Source: an uncultured Oscillospiraceae bacterium
GTDB taxonomy: Bacteria > Bacillota > Clostridia > Oscillospirales > Oscillospiraceae
Reading direction: 5' to 3'
Assembly: GCA_910585155.1 (NCBI GenBank)
Contig: CAJUEC010000003.1
Location: 61,138-125,137 of the forward strand
DNA: 64,000 bases
The position numbers and the translations under genes are program-made. The notes below the pieces were generated by a model. It saw only the letters and a list, made by a program, of their open reading frames with translations, was not told where the DNA came from and searched no databases. Within the stretch, counting starts at the first letter, position 1. Each line of letters starts with the position of its first letter. This document shows, piece after piece, positions 16,479 through 25,038 of the stretch.

Positions 16479-17291
16479 TCAGTTGAAAAATTTAGAGATA
16501 TACTTCTGACGGAAGGTGGGCTTGGCCCGGGGGAAGCGCTCTCCAGCCACCGCATCCACGATTTCCTGGAAGTCCTGGGCGGGACGGGAGTCGGGCTGAT
16601 AGGTGAGCACGCTCTGCCCGTGGGCCGGGGCCATGGCCACGCCCACGCCGCGGTGAATCTTGGCCTGGAACACCTTGCTGCCCAGCTGTCCGGCCACCTC
16701 CTGGGCCAGCTCCAGAATGTCCTTGGACAGGGTGAGGCGGCCGTTGAACTTGTTGATGAGAATGCCCAGCACCTTCAGATGGGGGTTGAAGGTGTTGCGC
16801 ACCGTCTCAATGGTCTCCTGGAGCTGGGTAATGCCCACCAGGCTGAGCACCTCCGCCTCCATGGGGACGATGAGCCCATCGGAGGCCACGTAGGCGTTGA
16901 CGGTGAGGACGTTCAGCGCGGGGGGCGTGTCGATGACGATAAAGTCATAGCGGGAGCGCACGCCGGTGAGAAAGTCGCTGAGCATGAATTCCCGCCGGGG
17001 GGCGGTGAATTCCACGTCGGCGGCGGACAGCATGATGTCCGAGGGGAGTATGTCGCCGTACTCGGTGGGGACGATGGCCTGTTCCATGGAGCAGCTGCCC
17101 TTGAATACGTCGTACACGGTGCTGTTTGAGCCGATATCCAGCCCCAGGTTGAAGCCCAGGTTCCCCTGCGGGTCCAGATCGATGCCCAGCACGCTGGCCC
17201 CACGCTGGTGAAGACCGCACACCAGAGCGGCGGCCGTCGTGGTTTTGCCCACGCCTCCTTTTTGGTTTGTTACAGTGATGATCTGAGTCAA
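16479..17291 (-). CDS. Soj/ParA-family ATPase (TTG start)
   Basis: ParA-type ATPase of 270 residues with the deviant Walker A KGGVGKTT (residues 11-18), Walker A' DLDPQGN and the DTPPALN switch. I place the start at TTG 17291, 9 bases after GGGAGG (17301-17306); a TTG at 17327 has no ribosome site. No ParB or parS-like partner is visible. It lacks the DQAxxLR-type N-terminus of FlhG, so it is closer to orphan Soj-like proteins. In Vibrio and Rhodobacter, ParA homologues coded in chemotaxis clusters position receptor arrays; a similar role is possible given its neighbours. Confidence 0.85.
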   Translation of the reverse strand: MTQIITVTNQKGGVGKTTTAAALVCGLHQRGASVLGIDLDPQGNLGFNLGLDIGSNSTVYDVFKGSCSMEQAIVPTEYGDILPSDIMLSAADVEFTAPRREFMLSDFLTGVRSRYDFIVIDTPPALNVLTVNAYVASDGLIVPMEAEVLSLVGITQLQETIETVRNTFNPHLKVLGILINKFNGRLTLSKDILELAQEVAGQLGSKVFQAKIHRGVGVAMAPAHGQSVLTYQPDSRPAQDFQEIVDAVAGERFPRAKPTFRQKYISKFFN

Positions 17292-17332
17292 GTAATATTC
17301 CCTCCCATTCACAAAAACTTGGCGCAAACTCT

Positions 17333-17359
17333 TAAGTTCACTATACTACAGGTCGATAA
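17333..17359 (+). promoter_or_regulatory. Sigma-28-type promoter for fliD
   Basis: TAAG (17333-17336), a 15-base spacer, then GTCGATAA (17352-17359). Consensus for FliA-type sigma factors is TAAA-N15-GCCGATAA, so 3 of 4 and 7 of 8 positions match. It lies about 113 bases upstream of the fliD start, in the divergent gap. Confidence 0.6.
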
Positions 17360-17472
17360 AAAAAAACAGAGGTACAGCGAAAAAACTGCAAAAAAATTTT
17401 TTAGAAATTTCTCCTGTGGATGTGCCTGGGGCGGTGCGCTCTGCCCTGGGCGGTGAGAAAGGAGCGGTCCAA

Positions 17473-20283
17473 ATGGCATCTATTACCAGTTTGAGCAACA
17501 GCAGCTATAACACCAGCAGCATTTACGGCAATCGGAATGTCCTCAGTGGTCTGGCCAGCGGCATGGATACCGAGTCCATGATTGAAAATGCGGTCTCCGG
17601 CATCAAGCTGAAGATCCAAAACCTGCAGAAGCGGCGCACCAAAATCGAGTGGCAGCAGGAGGCATACCGCAGCATCATCGACAAGGCGGTCAACTTCAAC
17701 AACAAGTACACCTCCTACTCCTCCAAGACCAACCTGCTCAGCAACAGCTTTTTCAGCAGCGCGGTGAACACGGTCGCCATGGGCACCTATAAGGACAAGG
17801 TCACCGCCAGCGGCAAGACCTCCAGCGACATCAAGCTCAACGCGGTGAAGCAGATGGCCAAGGCGGCCACCTACACCGTGTCCGGTCTGGGCGGCCTGGG
17901 CGGGGACGCCACCTCCGTCACCGGCGGGGAGTTTGACATGACCAAAGAGCTGGACGTGAACACCATGTCCGGGTCCCTCACCTTCCAGTACGGCGGCACC
18001 AACGGCGCCACCTTCACCATCAACTTTGACGAGCTGGAGAACCTCAATGAGATGGAGGGGAGCAGCAACGCGGAGAAGCTGGCCAACGCCATCAACAAGA
18101 AGCTGAGCGAGATCACCTACAACTACACCAAGAACGGCGTCCAGGAGAGCACCACCGCCGACAAGGCCGTCAAGGTCACCGCCAACGCCGACGGCAGGCT
18201 CACCTTCTCCGACGGGCTGGGCAACGGCAATACGGTGAAGATCAGCAGCTCCAGCGGCAAGATCGAAAAATACGCCGGGGAGAACGTCCTCACGGTGGAC
18301 AGCAAATTGACCGAGAAAACGCCCGCCTATGAGTACCTGGGCGGCACCAAGGGCGAGGACGGCAAGTGGAGCGGCGGCAAGGAGCTGGGAATCACCTTCA
18401 ACGGCGTTACCAAGAAGATCAATATGTCCGATGTCATGAACAAGATTGACTTCAGCTACGACGCTGTGGAGGACAAAAACACCCAGTTCAAGAAGGCCCT
18501 CCAGTCGGAGCTGGATGATGCCTTCGGCAAGGGCAAGGTCACGGTGGACAACAGCGGCGGCAAGCTGTCCTTCAATACCGCCGAGGGCTCCACCCTGAGC
18601 CTGGGCGGCTCCGCTGTGGAGGCCCTGGGGTTCCAGGAGGGGGATTCCAACTTCGTCAACCCCGCCAAGAAGCTGTCCGACATCCTGGGGGAGAAGAGCG
18701 AGTCCATTTTCAGCCAGGACAACCGGCTGAAGGGCGCGGGCGGCGCCACCGAGCACAAGCGCGCCGACGGCACCTCCTATTACCTGGACAAGGCCGGAAA
18801 CCGGGTGGACAAGGACGGCTACCGGGTGGACAAGGACGGCAAGGCGCTGTATGACGTTGAGGTCAACGGGGCCCACATCAGCGTCACCGAGGACACCACC
18901 TTGGAGAGCCTGATGAACTCCATCAACTCCAACACCCAGGCGGGGGTGAAGGTGAGCTACTCCAAGCTGACCAACGAGTTCAAGTTCACCGCCACCGAGA
19001 CCGGCGCCAACAGCAAGATCGAGTTCGGCGGGCTGGCCAAGGATCTGTTTGTGACCCATGGCCGCAGCGCCAGCGACAGCTTCTCCGACGTCTATGGCCT
19101 TGGCTTGAGCGAAGGCGAAAGCAAGCGCTTTGCCTTTTCCTTTGAGGGCCGTGACCTCAGCTTTAATATCTCCAGCGAGGACTCGATGCAGGATGTTGCC
19201 GACCGCCTGAACAGGTTACTTGGAAATTACGATCAGACCGCTTCCTATGATGAGCTTACGGGCAAGATCATGGTCACTGACAACACGGGCAAAATGGTTG
19301 ATTTTGAGCTGTACGAAGGCCAGAGCAGCTCCGTGGGCACCAAGCTTGATCTCCCTGAGTTCAGCAGTTCCTATACCAGCGGCCAGGACGCCGTCATGGA
19401 CGTGGAGGTCAACGGCGTGCGGTTTGAGGACTTCACCCGGGCCGGCAACAGCTTTGACATCGACGGGCTGAACATTACGGTCAAGGGCGAATTCACCACC
19501 GGCGTGGACAAGGACGGCAAGGCGGAGGAGGCCATCACCTTTTCCAGCACCACCGATTCCGATAAGATCATTGAGGCCATCCGCAGCTTTGTGGAGGACT
19601 ACAATGAGATGGCCACCGAGATCAAAAACGCCTATTCCACCATGCCCGCCCAGAAGTCCAACGGCGCAAAGTATGATCCCCTCACCGCCGAGGAGGAGGA
19701 CAAATATTCCGAGAGTGAGCTGAAGGCCTACAACGAGAAGGCCAAGCAGGGAATTTTGTTCGGAGACTCCACCCTGTCCAGCATGTACAGCAAGCTGCTG
19801 GGCGCCATCGCTCCGGGCGGCGCCGACGGCCAGACCCTCCGGGAGATCGGAATCAGCACCTCTTACAGCGACGGCATGACCACGCTGAGCCTGGATGAGG
19901 ATAAGCTGCGCGCGGCGCTGGACAGCAACCCGGACAAGGTGCGCGAGGCCTTCACCAAGACGAAGGAGGGCGGCTCCGACAAGGACGGGCTGATGCAGAC
20001 CATGCAGAACACCCTGAACAGCTACGTCAAGACCACCGGCGAGCCCAAGGGCGTGCTCATCACCCGGGCGGGCTCCATCAAGGCGCCCACCTCGCTGAAC
20101 AACAACAGCCTGAAGACCCAGATTGACAGCCTCGACAGCCAGATTGACCGCTGGACGGACAAGATGGCGGATCAGATCGACCGATATACCACCAAGTTCA
20201 GCCGGCTGGAGCAGCTCATTGCCGAGATGAACTCCCAGGCCTCCTCCATGGCCGGCCTGATGGGCGGCTCGGGCGGCTACTAA
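17473..20283 (+). CDS. fliD: Flagellar filament cap protein FliD, enlarged
   Basis: FliD (936 residues) caps the filament and guides flagellin folding. The N-terminus has the family pattern VLSGLASGMDTESMIENAV and the C-terminus is a long coiled coil (DSLDSQIDRWTDKMADQI). It is roughly twice the common length of 450-550; the extra material is a series of flagellin-IN-like modules between about residues 110 and 620. The start at ATG 17473 follows AAAGGAG by 8 bases; earlier in-frame starts lack this. A 21-bp tandem repeat encodes RVDKDGY-RVDKDGK near residue 445. FliS follows after 25 bases. Confidence 0.93.
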   Translation: MASITSLSNSSYNTSSIYGNRNVLSGLASGMDTESMIENAVSGIKLKIQNLQKRRTKIEWQQEAYRSIIDKAVNFNNKYTSYSSKTNLLSNSFFSSAVNTVAMGTYKDKVTASGKTSSDIKLNAVKQMAKAATYTVSGLGGLGGDATSVTGGEFDMTKELDVNTMSGSLTFQYGGTNGATFTINFDELENLNEMEGSSNAEKLANAINKKLSEITYNYTKNGVQESTTADKAVKVTANADGRLTFSDGLGNGNTVKISSSSGKIEKYAGENVLTVDSKLTEKTPAYEYLGGTKGEDGKWSGGKELGITFNGVTKKINMSDVMNKIDFSYDAVEDKNTQFKKALQSELDDAFGKGKVTVDNSGGKLSFNTAEGSTLSLGGSAVEALGFQEGDSNFVNPAKKLSDILGEKSESIFSQDNRLKGAGGATEHKRADGTSYYLDKAGNRVDKDGYRVDKDGKALYDVEVNGAHISVTEDTTLESLMNSINSNTQAGVKVSYSKLTNEFKFTATETGANSKIEFGGLAKDLFVTHGRSASDSFSDVYGLGLSEGESKRFAFSFEGRDLSFNISSEDSMQDVADRLNRLLGNYDQTASYDELTGKIMVTDNTGKMVDFELYEGQSSSVGTKLDLPEFSSSYTSGQDAVMDVEVNGVRFEDFTRAGNSFDIDGLNITVKGEFTTGVDKDGKAEEAITFSSTTDSDKIIEAIRSFVEDYNEMATEIKNAYSTMPAQKSNGAKYDPLTAEEEDKYSESELKAYNEKAKQGILFGDSTLSSMYSKLLGAIAPGGADGQTLREIGISTSYSDGMTTLSLDEDKLRAALDSNPDKVREAFTKTKEGGSDKDGLMQTMQNTLNSYVKTTGEPKGVLITRAGSIKAPTSLNNNSLKTQIDSLDSQIDRWTDKMADQIDRYTTKFSRLEQLIAEMNSQASSMAGLMGGSGGY

Positions 20284-20308
20284 ATCACCCACTGAAAAGG
20301 AGTCAAAA

Positions 20309-20725
20309 ATGGATATCAAAGGCTTCCAGGGGTATCAGGGCTATAAGGAGCAGGGCATCAATGAGATGTCCCAGGGAGAGCTGCTGCTGCTGCTTTACGA
20401 CGAGCTGGTCAAGCGCCTGCTCCGGGCCGGGCTGGCGCTGGATAAGGCGGACTATCCCCTGTTTGAAGCGAGCGTGGATCGAAGCTTGGAGATCATCCGC
20501 TATCTGGATGACACGTTGGATATGCAGTACCCCATCAGCCGCAGCCTGAACCGGCTGTACGATTACTTCGGCTTTGAGCTCAACCGGGTGAAGGCGGGGC
20601 GGAATAAGACCGAGCTGGACCGGGTGAAGACCATGGTGGGCGAGCTGAGGGACAGCTTTCGGGAGGCTGAGAAAAACAGCGAACGGGAGATAGCCAGCGC
20701 CGGAGCAGAGGGCTGGGCGGAGTGA
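20309..20725 (+). CDS. fliS: Flagellin export chaperone FliS
   Basis: FliS (138 residues) binds flagellin in the cytoplasm and prevents early polymerisation. The family pattern GYQGYKEQGINEMSQGELLLLLYD near the N-terminus is clear, and the four-helix length is normal with a short acidic tail. AAAAGGAG precedes the ATG. No flagellin gene is in this window, so its client is coded elsewhere. The stop overlaps the start of the next gene (TGATG). Confidence 0.93.
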   Translation: MDIKGFQGYQGYKEQGINEMSQGELLLLLYDELVKRLLRAGLALDKADYPLFEASVDRSLEIIRYLDDTLDMQYPISRSLNRLYDYFGFELNRVKAGRNKTELDRVKTMVGELRDSFREAEKNSEREIASAGAEGWAE

Positions 20726-21120
20726 TGGAAGAAAAGACTGTCATGGACGCCCTGGTGCAGATGAAGCGCACCGGCAACCTGCTCAACGAGCTGTGGGATT
20801 TGACCCAGCAGCTGGGGCAGTCGATTGACCGCAGCGACCAAGTGAGCATCCAAATGCTGCTGGCCATGCGGGAGGACCCGCTGGGCAAGCTCCAGGCGGC
20901 AGACCAGGCGCTGCGGGAGCAGCTGGAGGTTCTGCCGCAGGAGGTGGCCCAGCCCCTGGCCGACATGCTCAACGGCGGCCCCCCGGCTGACCCCGCGCAG
21001 CAGGTGCAGAAGATGCTGTGCGAGCAGGTGGCCTCCAACGTCCGCCGCCTCAACCAGGTGATAGAGCTGGACCGCAGGCTGAACCAGCGGCTGGCCCGGG
21101 AAAATTCCGCGTATCAATAG
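20725..21120 (+). CDS. FliT/FlgN-like helical protein, putative flagellar chaperone
   Basis: Small all-helical protein (131 residues) rich in Leu, Gln and Glu. Sequence identity to FliT is too low to see a clear motif, but size, helical character and position directly after fliS (TGATG overlap) are those of FliT, the FliD chaperone. A GTG three bases earlier is an alternative start. It is the last gene of the fliD operon. It could also be an unrelated helical protein that co-evolved with FliS. Confidence 0.6.
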   Translation: MEEKTVMDALVQMKRTGNLLNELWDLTQQLGQSIDRSDQVSIQMLLAMREDPLGKLQAADQALREQLEVLPQEVAQPLADMLNGGPPADPAQQVQKMLCEQVASNVRRLNQVIELDRRLNQRLARENSAYQ

Positions 21121-21160
21121 GCTGAGCCTTGTCCGATCAGCGAGGTCTAAAAACAAATAA

Positions 21161-21192
21161 AATATCGGCCCGGTGTCCACCGGGCCGATATT
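21161..21192 (-). terminator. Terminator after the C39-like gene
   Basis: A 15-bp perfect stem (21161-21175 with 21178-21192). On the minus strand it is followed by a T-rich run, so it fits the gene ending at 21209; on the plus strand there is no T-run, though the hairpin may still protect the fliD transcript end. Confidence 0.75.
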
Positions 21193-21208
21193 CCGTGAGT
21201 AAAGAGCT

Positions 21209-22159
21209 TTATGTATTGGGTACGGACAGCCGCCACAGCGGCGCGCCGTTGTCCCGGGCGGAGGATAGCTCGTCCAGCACCAGCTGGGGATCCCAGGCCT
21301 CCAGGCTGCGCTCCAGGCTGTTGGGGTCGGCCACCAGGACCTGCCCGCTGAGGGTGACCCCCCGCAGCAGGATGAAATGGCCCCCCGTGGTGAAATGGCC
21401 CGGGCCCATGAGGGCTACCAAGATGTCGTTGGAGCGGAGCGCCCGGCACAGCTCTTCGGGGGTGCGGCCGGTAAAGGCCTCAGCCTCCAGGCCAAAGCTC
21501 CGGGCGATGCCCTTGACAATGGAATGGTAGGAGCCGCTCCGCTTGGCCCAGTAGCCGTGGTCCGCCGCCCAGGCGGCCATTTGGGCGGGGTCGGTGTCGG
21601 TGTCCGTCATGCTGGCCACGGCCATGGCCATGGCCGTGGGACCGCAGCCGTAGGGGCCGATGGGATCAGTGCCGTAGAGCTGGTCCGCCCAGGCCTCGTC
21701 GGCCTGGCAGAAGTAGACGACGCGCACGTTGCCGCCGGTGAGAATCTGGCGGCCATCCGACTCCAGCACCTCGGTGTGTGGGGGATCGGTGACGGGAGCC
21801 GCGCTGGGCTGGTCAGAGGGGTCGGGCTCCATGGACTCCTCCACAACCAGGGAGGGCTCTGGGGGTGGGGCGGTGAGCTCCTCCCAGAACACCGCCGCCT
21901 GGCGGCCAGCCTGGTCCATCAGCTCCGCCGCCCGGGTGCCCGCCTGCCAGCAGAAGCGGCCGGCCTGCTCCACCGCGGTTACGCAGGCCTCCGCCGCGGC
22001 CACCGCGGCCTGCCGGAAGGGCTGGGTCAGCCGCTCATAGGTCTCTGGGGCAAAGTGGCGGCAGGCGGCCAGCTCCGCCGTGCCTACGCACAGCAGCGCC
22101 AGCAGGACCACAAAAAGGATGGTCCGATTTCGTTGGGTGAGTCCCCTTTTCTTCTTCAC
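21209..22159 (-). CDS. Membrane-anchored papain-like cysteine peptidase (C39-type)
   Basis: Protein of 316 residues. One N-terminal membrane segment (about residues 13-32) acts as anchor or signal; an Ala-rich helical stalk and a Pro/Ser/Glu linker follow. The catalytic domain, from about residue 140, has Cys172 in YGCGPTAMAMA, His261 in GGHFILLRG and the Asp278/Asn280 pair in ADPNS, matching the Peptidase_C39-like family. It should act outside the membrane. The start is GTG 22159, 7 bases after GGAGGT; an in-frame TTG at 22183 lies upstream of that site and is rejected. The substrate is unknown. Confidence 0.82.
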   Translation of the reverse strand: MKKKRGLTQRNRTILFVVLLALLCVGTAELAACRHFAPETYERLTQPFRQAAVAAAEACVTAVEQAGRFCWQAGTRAAELMDQAGRQAAVFWEELTAPPPEPSLVVEESMEPDPSDQPSAAPVTDPPHTEVLESDGRQILTGGNVRVVYFCQADEAWADQLYGTDPIGPYGCGPTAMAMAVASMTDTDTDPAQMAAWAADHGYWAKRSGSYHSIVKGIARSFGLEAEAFTGRTPEELCRALRSNDILVALMGPGHFTTGGHFILLRGVTLSGQVLVADPNSLERSLEAWDPQLVLDELSSARDNGAPLWRLSVPNT

Positions 22160-22240
22160 CTGCGCACCTCCTCTCCGCCGCAAAAGGGCCGTCTATACTG
22201 TAACACTGGAGTGGGATGTTTGGCAAGAAAAAATTATCCC

Positions 22241-22269
22241 TTGCATTCCAGCCCGTATGGGGATATTAT
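22241..22269 (+). promoter_or_regulatory. Possible sigma-A promoter for the FtsE-like/receptor genes
   Basis: TTGCAT (22241-22246), a 17-base spacer and TATTAT (22264-22269). The -10 matches 5 of 6 positions, the -35 only 3 of 6. It leaves a leader of about 70 bases before the ATG at 22346. Confidence 0.45.
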
Positions 22270-22345
22270 AACAGATGAGGGGCTGTTTGCAATGGAAAGT
22301 ATCTGCATGTTCTGACAAGTTTCTGTGTGAAGTCAGGAGAGAGTT

Positions 22346-23122
22346 ATGCCCACCATTCAATTGGAACACGTTTCAAAATTTTATAAGCCCAAACGCAGGC
22401 GAAACGGCCCCACATATCAGGAAATGGGCGTGGAGGATGTGGATCTGACCATCCGCCAGGGGGAGTTCGTCTTTGTGGTGGGGGGCAGCGGGGCCGGCAA
22501 GAGTACGCTGCTGCACCTGATTACCGGACAGGCCAAGCCCAGCCGGGGGAAGGTGTACCTGGATCAGCGGGATCTGAACGGTATGCTGCGCCTCAGCCGG
22601 AACCGGGCGGCCGTGCTGTTCGGAAAGATCTGGCAGGACCCCACCCTCATCCGCAAAAAGACCGTGGGGGAGAATCTGGCGCTTGCTTCCCAAATCGCCC
22701 TGGGCCGGGAGAGCTCCCGGCTGGTGGACGTCCGCGTCAAGAAGGTATTGGGCCTGGTGGGAATGCGGGGCGTGGAAAACCGCTATCCTGTGGAGCTGTC
22801 CATTGGCCAGTGCCGCCGGGTGGAGCTGGCTCGGGCCATGATCGGCAGCCCGCCCATTCTGGTGCTGGACGAGATCACCGCCAATCTGGATGAGGACAGC
22901 ATCTGGGACACCCTGCACCTGCTGAACGACGTGAACCGAAGGGGCACCACCGTGATCATGGCTACCCACGAGAGCCAGTACGTCAATTTCATGCGCCGCC
23001 GGGTGATCACCATGAACAATGGCCGGGTGCTTCAGGACGCGGAAAAAGGAAGATACGGCGATGTGCCGGGTTGGGAGCAGAAGGTGCTCCTCCTCCCCAA
23101 GCTCAGAACCGATTTGATATAA
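22346..23122 (+). CDS. FtsE-like ABC ATPase without an adjacent permease
   Basis: ABC ATPase of 258 residues close to FtsE/LolD-type proteins. Walker A is GGSGAGKS (residues 46-53), Walker B is ILVLDE, and the H-loop is ATHES. The signature reads LSIGQ instead of LSGGQ. No FtsX or other permease gene is nearby; the next gene, 41 bases on, is a chemoreceptor. An insertion [15 protein letters not shown] after the first strand is basic. FtsE normally works with FtsX to activate wall hydrolases; here the partner is unknown. Codon use resembles the neighbours. Confidence 0.8.
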   Translation: MPTIQLEHVSKFYKPKRRRNGPTYQEMGVEDVDLTIRQGEFVFVVGGSGAGKSTLLHLITGQAKPSRGKVYLDQRDLNGMLRLSRNRAAVLFGKIWQDPTLIRKKTVGENLALASQIALGRESSRLVDVRVKKVLGLVGMRGVENRYPVELSIGQCRRVELARAMIGSPPILVLDEITANLDEDSIWDTLHLLNDVNRRGTTVIMATHESQYVNFMRRRVITMNNGRVLQDAEKGRYGDVPGWEQKVLLLPKLRTDLI

Positions 23123-23163
23123 ATACACACCAATATAGTAAGAAATTGAGGAGGAAAACGCAA

Positions 23164-24948
23164 ATGATCAAGAACATGAAGGTCAGGCAGAGTTTGATTC
23201 TGGGCTACGGCGTCACCATTGTTGTCTCCGTGGTCATTATCATCGCGTCCCTGATCCTGATGAGCGTGCAGAAGGGCCAGTATACCAATATTCTTGACCG
23301 CTATGTGGGAGCCAACCAGGCGGTTTCCAATTCCCGCATTGCCTATAACACCGCCGCCCGTAACGTGCGTGACGCGGTGCTTGCCGGGGATGAGGCCAGC
23401 GTCACCGCCGCCAGGAATAAGATCAGCGAGCTGGAGACCCATTTGGACAACCTGAAAGACCTCTATCCCCTGGACAACACCAGCAAGCTGGACACCTTTA
23501 TCAGCCTGGTGAAGGACTGGGAGGTGGAGGCCGGCGAAATCGCCAATGTGGCCATCTCTGACCGCACCACCGCCAGCAACATGATCGTCAACGAGTGCAC
23601 TCCCGCGCTGTCCAAGGCGGCCGCGGCGGGCGACGAGGTGGCCGCGGAGCTGGAAAATGCCCAGAAGCAGATCATTGAGCAGCAGGATACCGTCTCTACC
23701 ATCGCCATGGTTGTCATTATCGTTGCGATGTTCATCGCCACGGTGGCGGTGATCCGCATCGCCCTGATTATCGTCAAGAGCATCGTGGTGCCGGTGGAGC
23801 AGGTACATACCGCTCTGGAGGGCTTCAGCCAGGGCAAGCTGGACATCCCTGTGGAGTACCACAGCACCAGCGAGCTGGGCGAGATGTGCGACGCCCTGCG
23901 CACCAGCCAGCATGTGCTCAACGAGTGCATCGGCGACACCTGCCACCTGCTGGAGGAGATGGGCAACGGCAACTTCGATGTGCGCACCAAGGATGAGAAG
24001 GTGTATGTGGGCGCTCTGAGCAGCATCCTCACCTCTGTGCGGGCCATCAACCGCAACCTGACCGACGCTCTGGGCCAGATCAACCAGAGTGCCGAGCAGG
24101 TGTCCGCCGGGGCCGAGCAGGTGTCCACCGGCGCCCAGTCCCTGGCTCAGGGCGCCACCGAGCAGGCCAGCGCCGTGGAGGAGCTGTCCGCCACCATCGC
24201 CGAGATTTCCAACAACTCCCGCAAGAACGCCGAAAACAGCGAGAAGGCCACTGCCCACGCCACTGACGCCAGCCAGTGCCTGGGGGAGAGTTCGGAGTAT
24301 ATGCAGCAGATGGTGGCCGCCATGGAGCGGATCTCCGAGTCCTCCGAGGAGATCGGCAAGATCATCGACACCATCGAGAACATCGCCTTTCAGACCAACA
24401 TCCTGGCCCTGAACGCCGCCGTGGAGGCAGCCCGGGCCGGTTCCGCCGGCAAGGGCTTCGCCGTGGTGGCCGACGAGGTGCGCAACCTGGCCTCCAAGTC
24501 CGATCAGGCCGCCAAGGCCACCAAGGATCTCATCGACCGCTCCATCAACTCCGTGAAGGACGGCAATGACATCGTGAAGCGGGTGTCCGAGTCCCTGGAC
24601 GCCACCAGCCAGCGGGCTGGTCTGGTGATGGAGTCCGTCCAGCAGATCACCAAGGCCGCCGAGGAGGAGTCCGAGGCCATTGCCCAGGTCACCGAGGGCA
24701 TCGACCAGATCAGCTCCGTGGTGCAGACCAACTCCGCCACCAGCGAGGAGTCCGCCGCCGCCAGCGAGGAGCTGTCCAGCCAGGCCGCGCTGATGAAGGA
24801 GCTGCTCAGCCGCTTCAAGCTGCGCCAGGACGGTTTTATGCCCAAGCCCCAGCCCGCCTACAGCGCCGCGCCTGCCGCCTCCTATGACGACTATGACGCC
24901 ACGCCCAGCCGCGACACCTCCGCCGCCAGCGTGTTCAGCAAGTACTAA
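23164..24948 (+). CDS. Methyl-accepting chemotaxis protein
   Basis: Receptor of 594 residues: first membrane segment about 12-34, a four-helix-bundle-type extracytoplasmic domain about 35-185, second membrane segment about 186-212, HAMP plus linker about 213-300, then the signalling coiled coil with its tip [20 protein letters not shown]. No CheR-tethering NWETF-type tail is present; the tail is Pro/Ala/Ser-rich. The ligand cannot be told from sequence. The start ATG 23164 follows GAGGAGG; an earlier in-frame start would overlap the ABC gene. It is the only receptor in the window. Confidence 0.93.
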   Translation: MIKNMKVRQSLILGYGVTIVVSVVIIIASLILMSVQKGQYTNILDRYVGANQAVSNSRIAYNTAARNVRDAVLAGDEASVTAARNKISELETHLDNLKDLYPLDNTSKLDTFISLVKDWEVEAGEIANVAISDRTTASNMIVNECTPALSKAAAAGDEVAAELENAQKQIIEQQDTVSTIAMVVIIVAMFIATVAVIRIALIIVKSIVVPVEQVHTALEGFSQGKLDIPVEYHSTSELGEMCDALRTSQHVLNECIGDTCHLLEEMGNGNFDVRTKDEKVYVGALSSILTSVRAINRNLTDALGQINQSAEQVSAGAEQVSTGAQSLAQGATEQASAVEELSATIAEISNNSRKNAENSEKATAHATDASQCLGESSEYMQQMVAAMERISESSEEIGKIIDTIENIAFQTNILALNAAVEAARAGSAGKGFAVVADEVRNLASKSDQAAKATKDLIDRSINSVKDGNDIVKRVSESLDATSQRAGLVMESVQQITKAAEEESEAIAQVTEGIDQISSVVQTNSATSEESAAASEELSSQAALMKELLSRFKLRQDGFMPKPQPAYSAAPAASYDDYDATPSRDTSAASVFSKY

Positions 24949-24962
24949 GCTTTTTAAGGGCT

Positions 24963-25002
24963 GCCAGGAGGCGGTGGTCACGCCGCCTCCTGGCTCCTTT
25001 TT
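24963..25002 (+). terminator. Terminator after the chemoreceptor gene
   Basis: A 12-bp stem (24963-24974 with 24983-24994) followed by TCCTTTTTG. It lies between the receptor stop and the FtsA-like gene, so the latter depends on read-through or on its own promoter. Confidence 0.8.
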
Positions 25003-25038
25003 GCAGTGCCACAAATCCGGAAAGAGAGGAGCGGAGCT

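Noticed and set aside
16479..17291. ParA-type gene as FlhG
   Set aside because: No FlhG-type N-terminal activation motif and no FlhF partner; sequence is closer to Soj/ParA.
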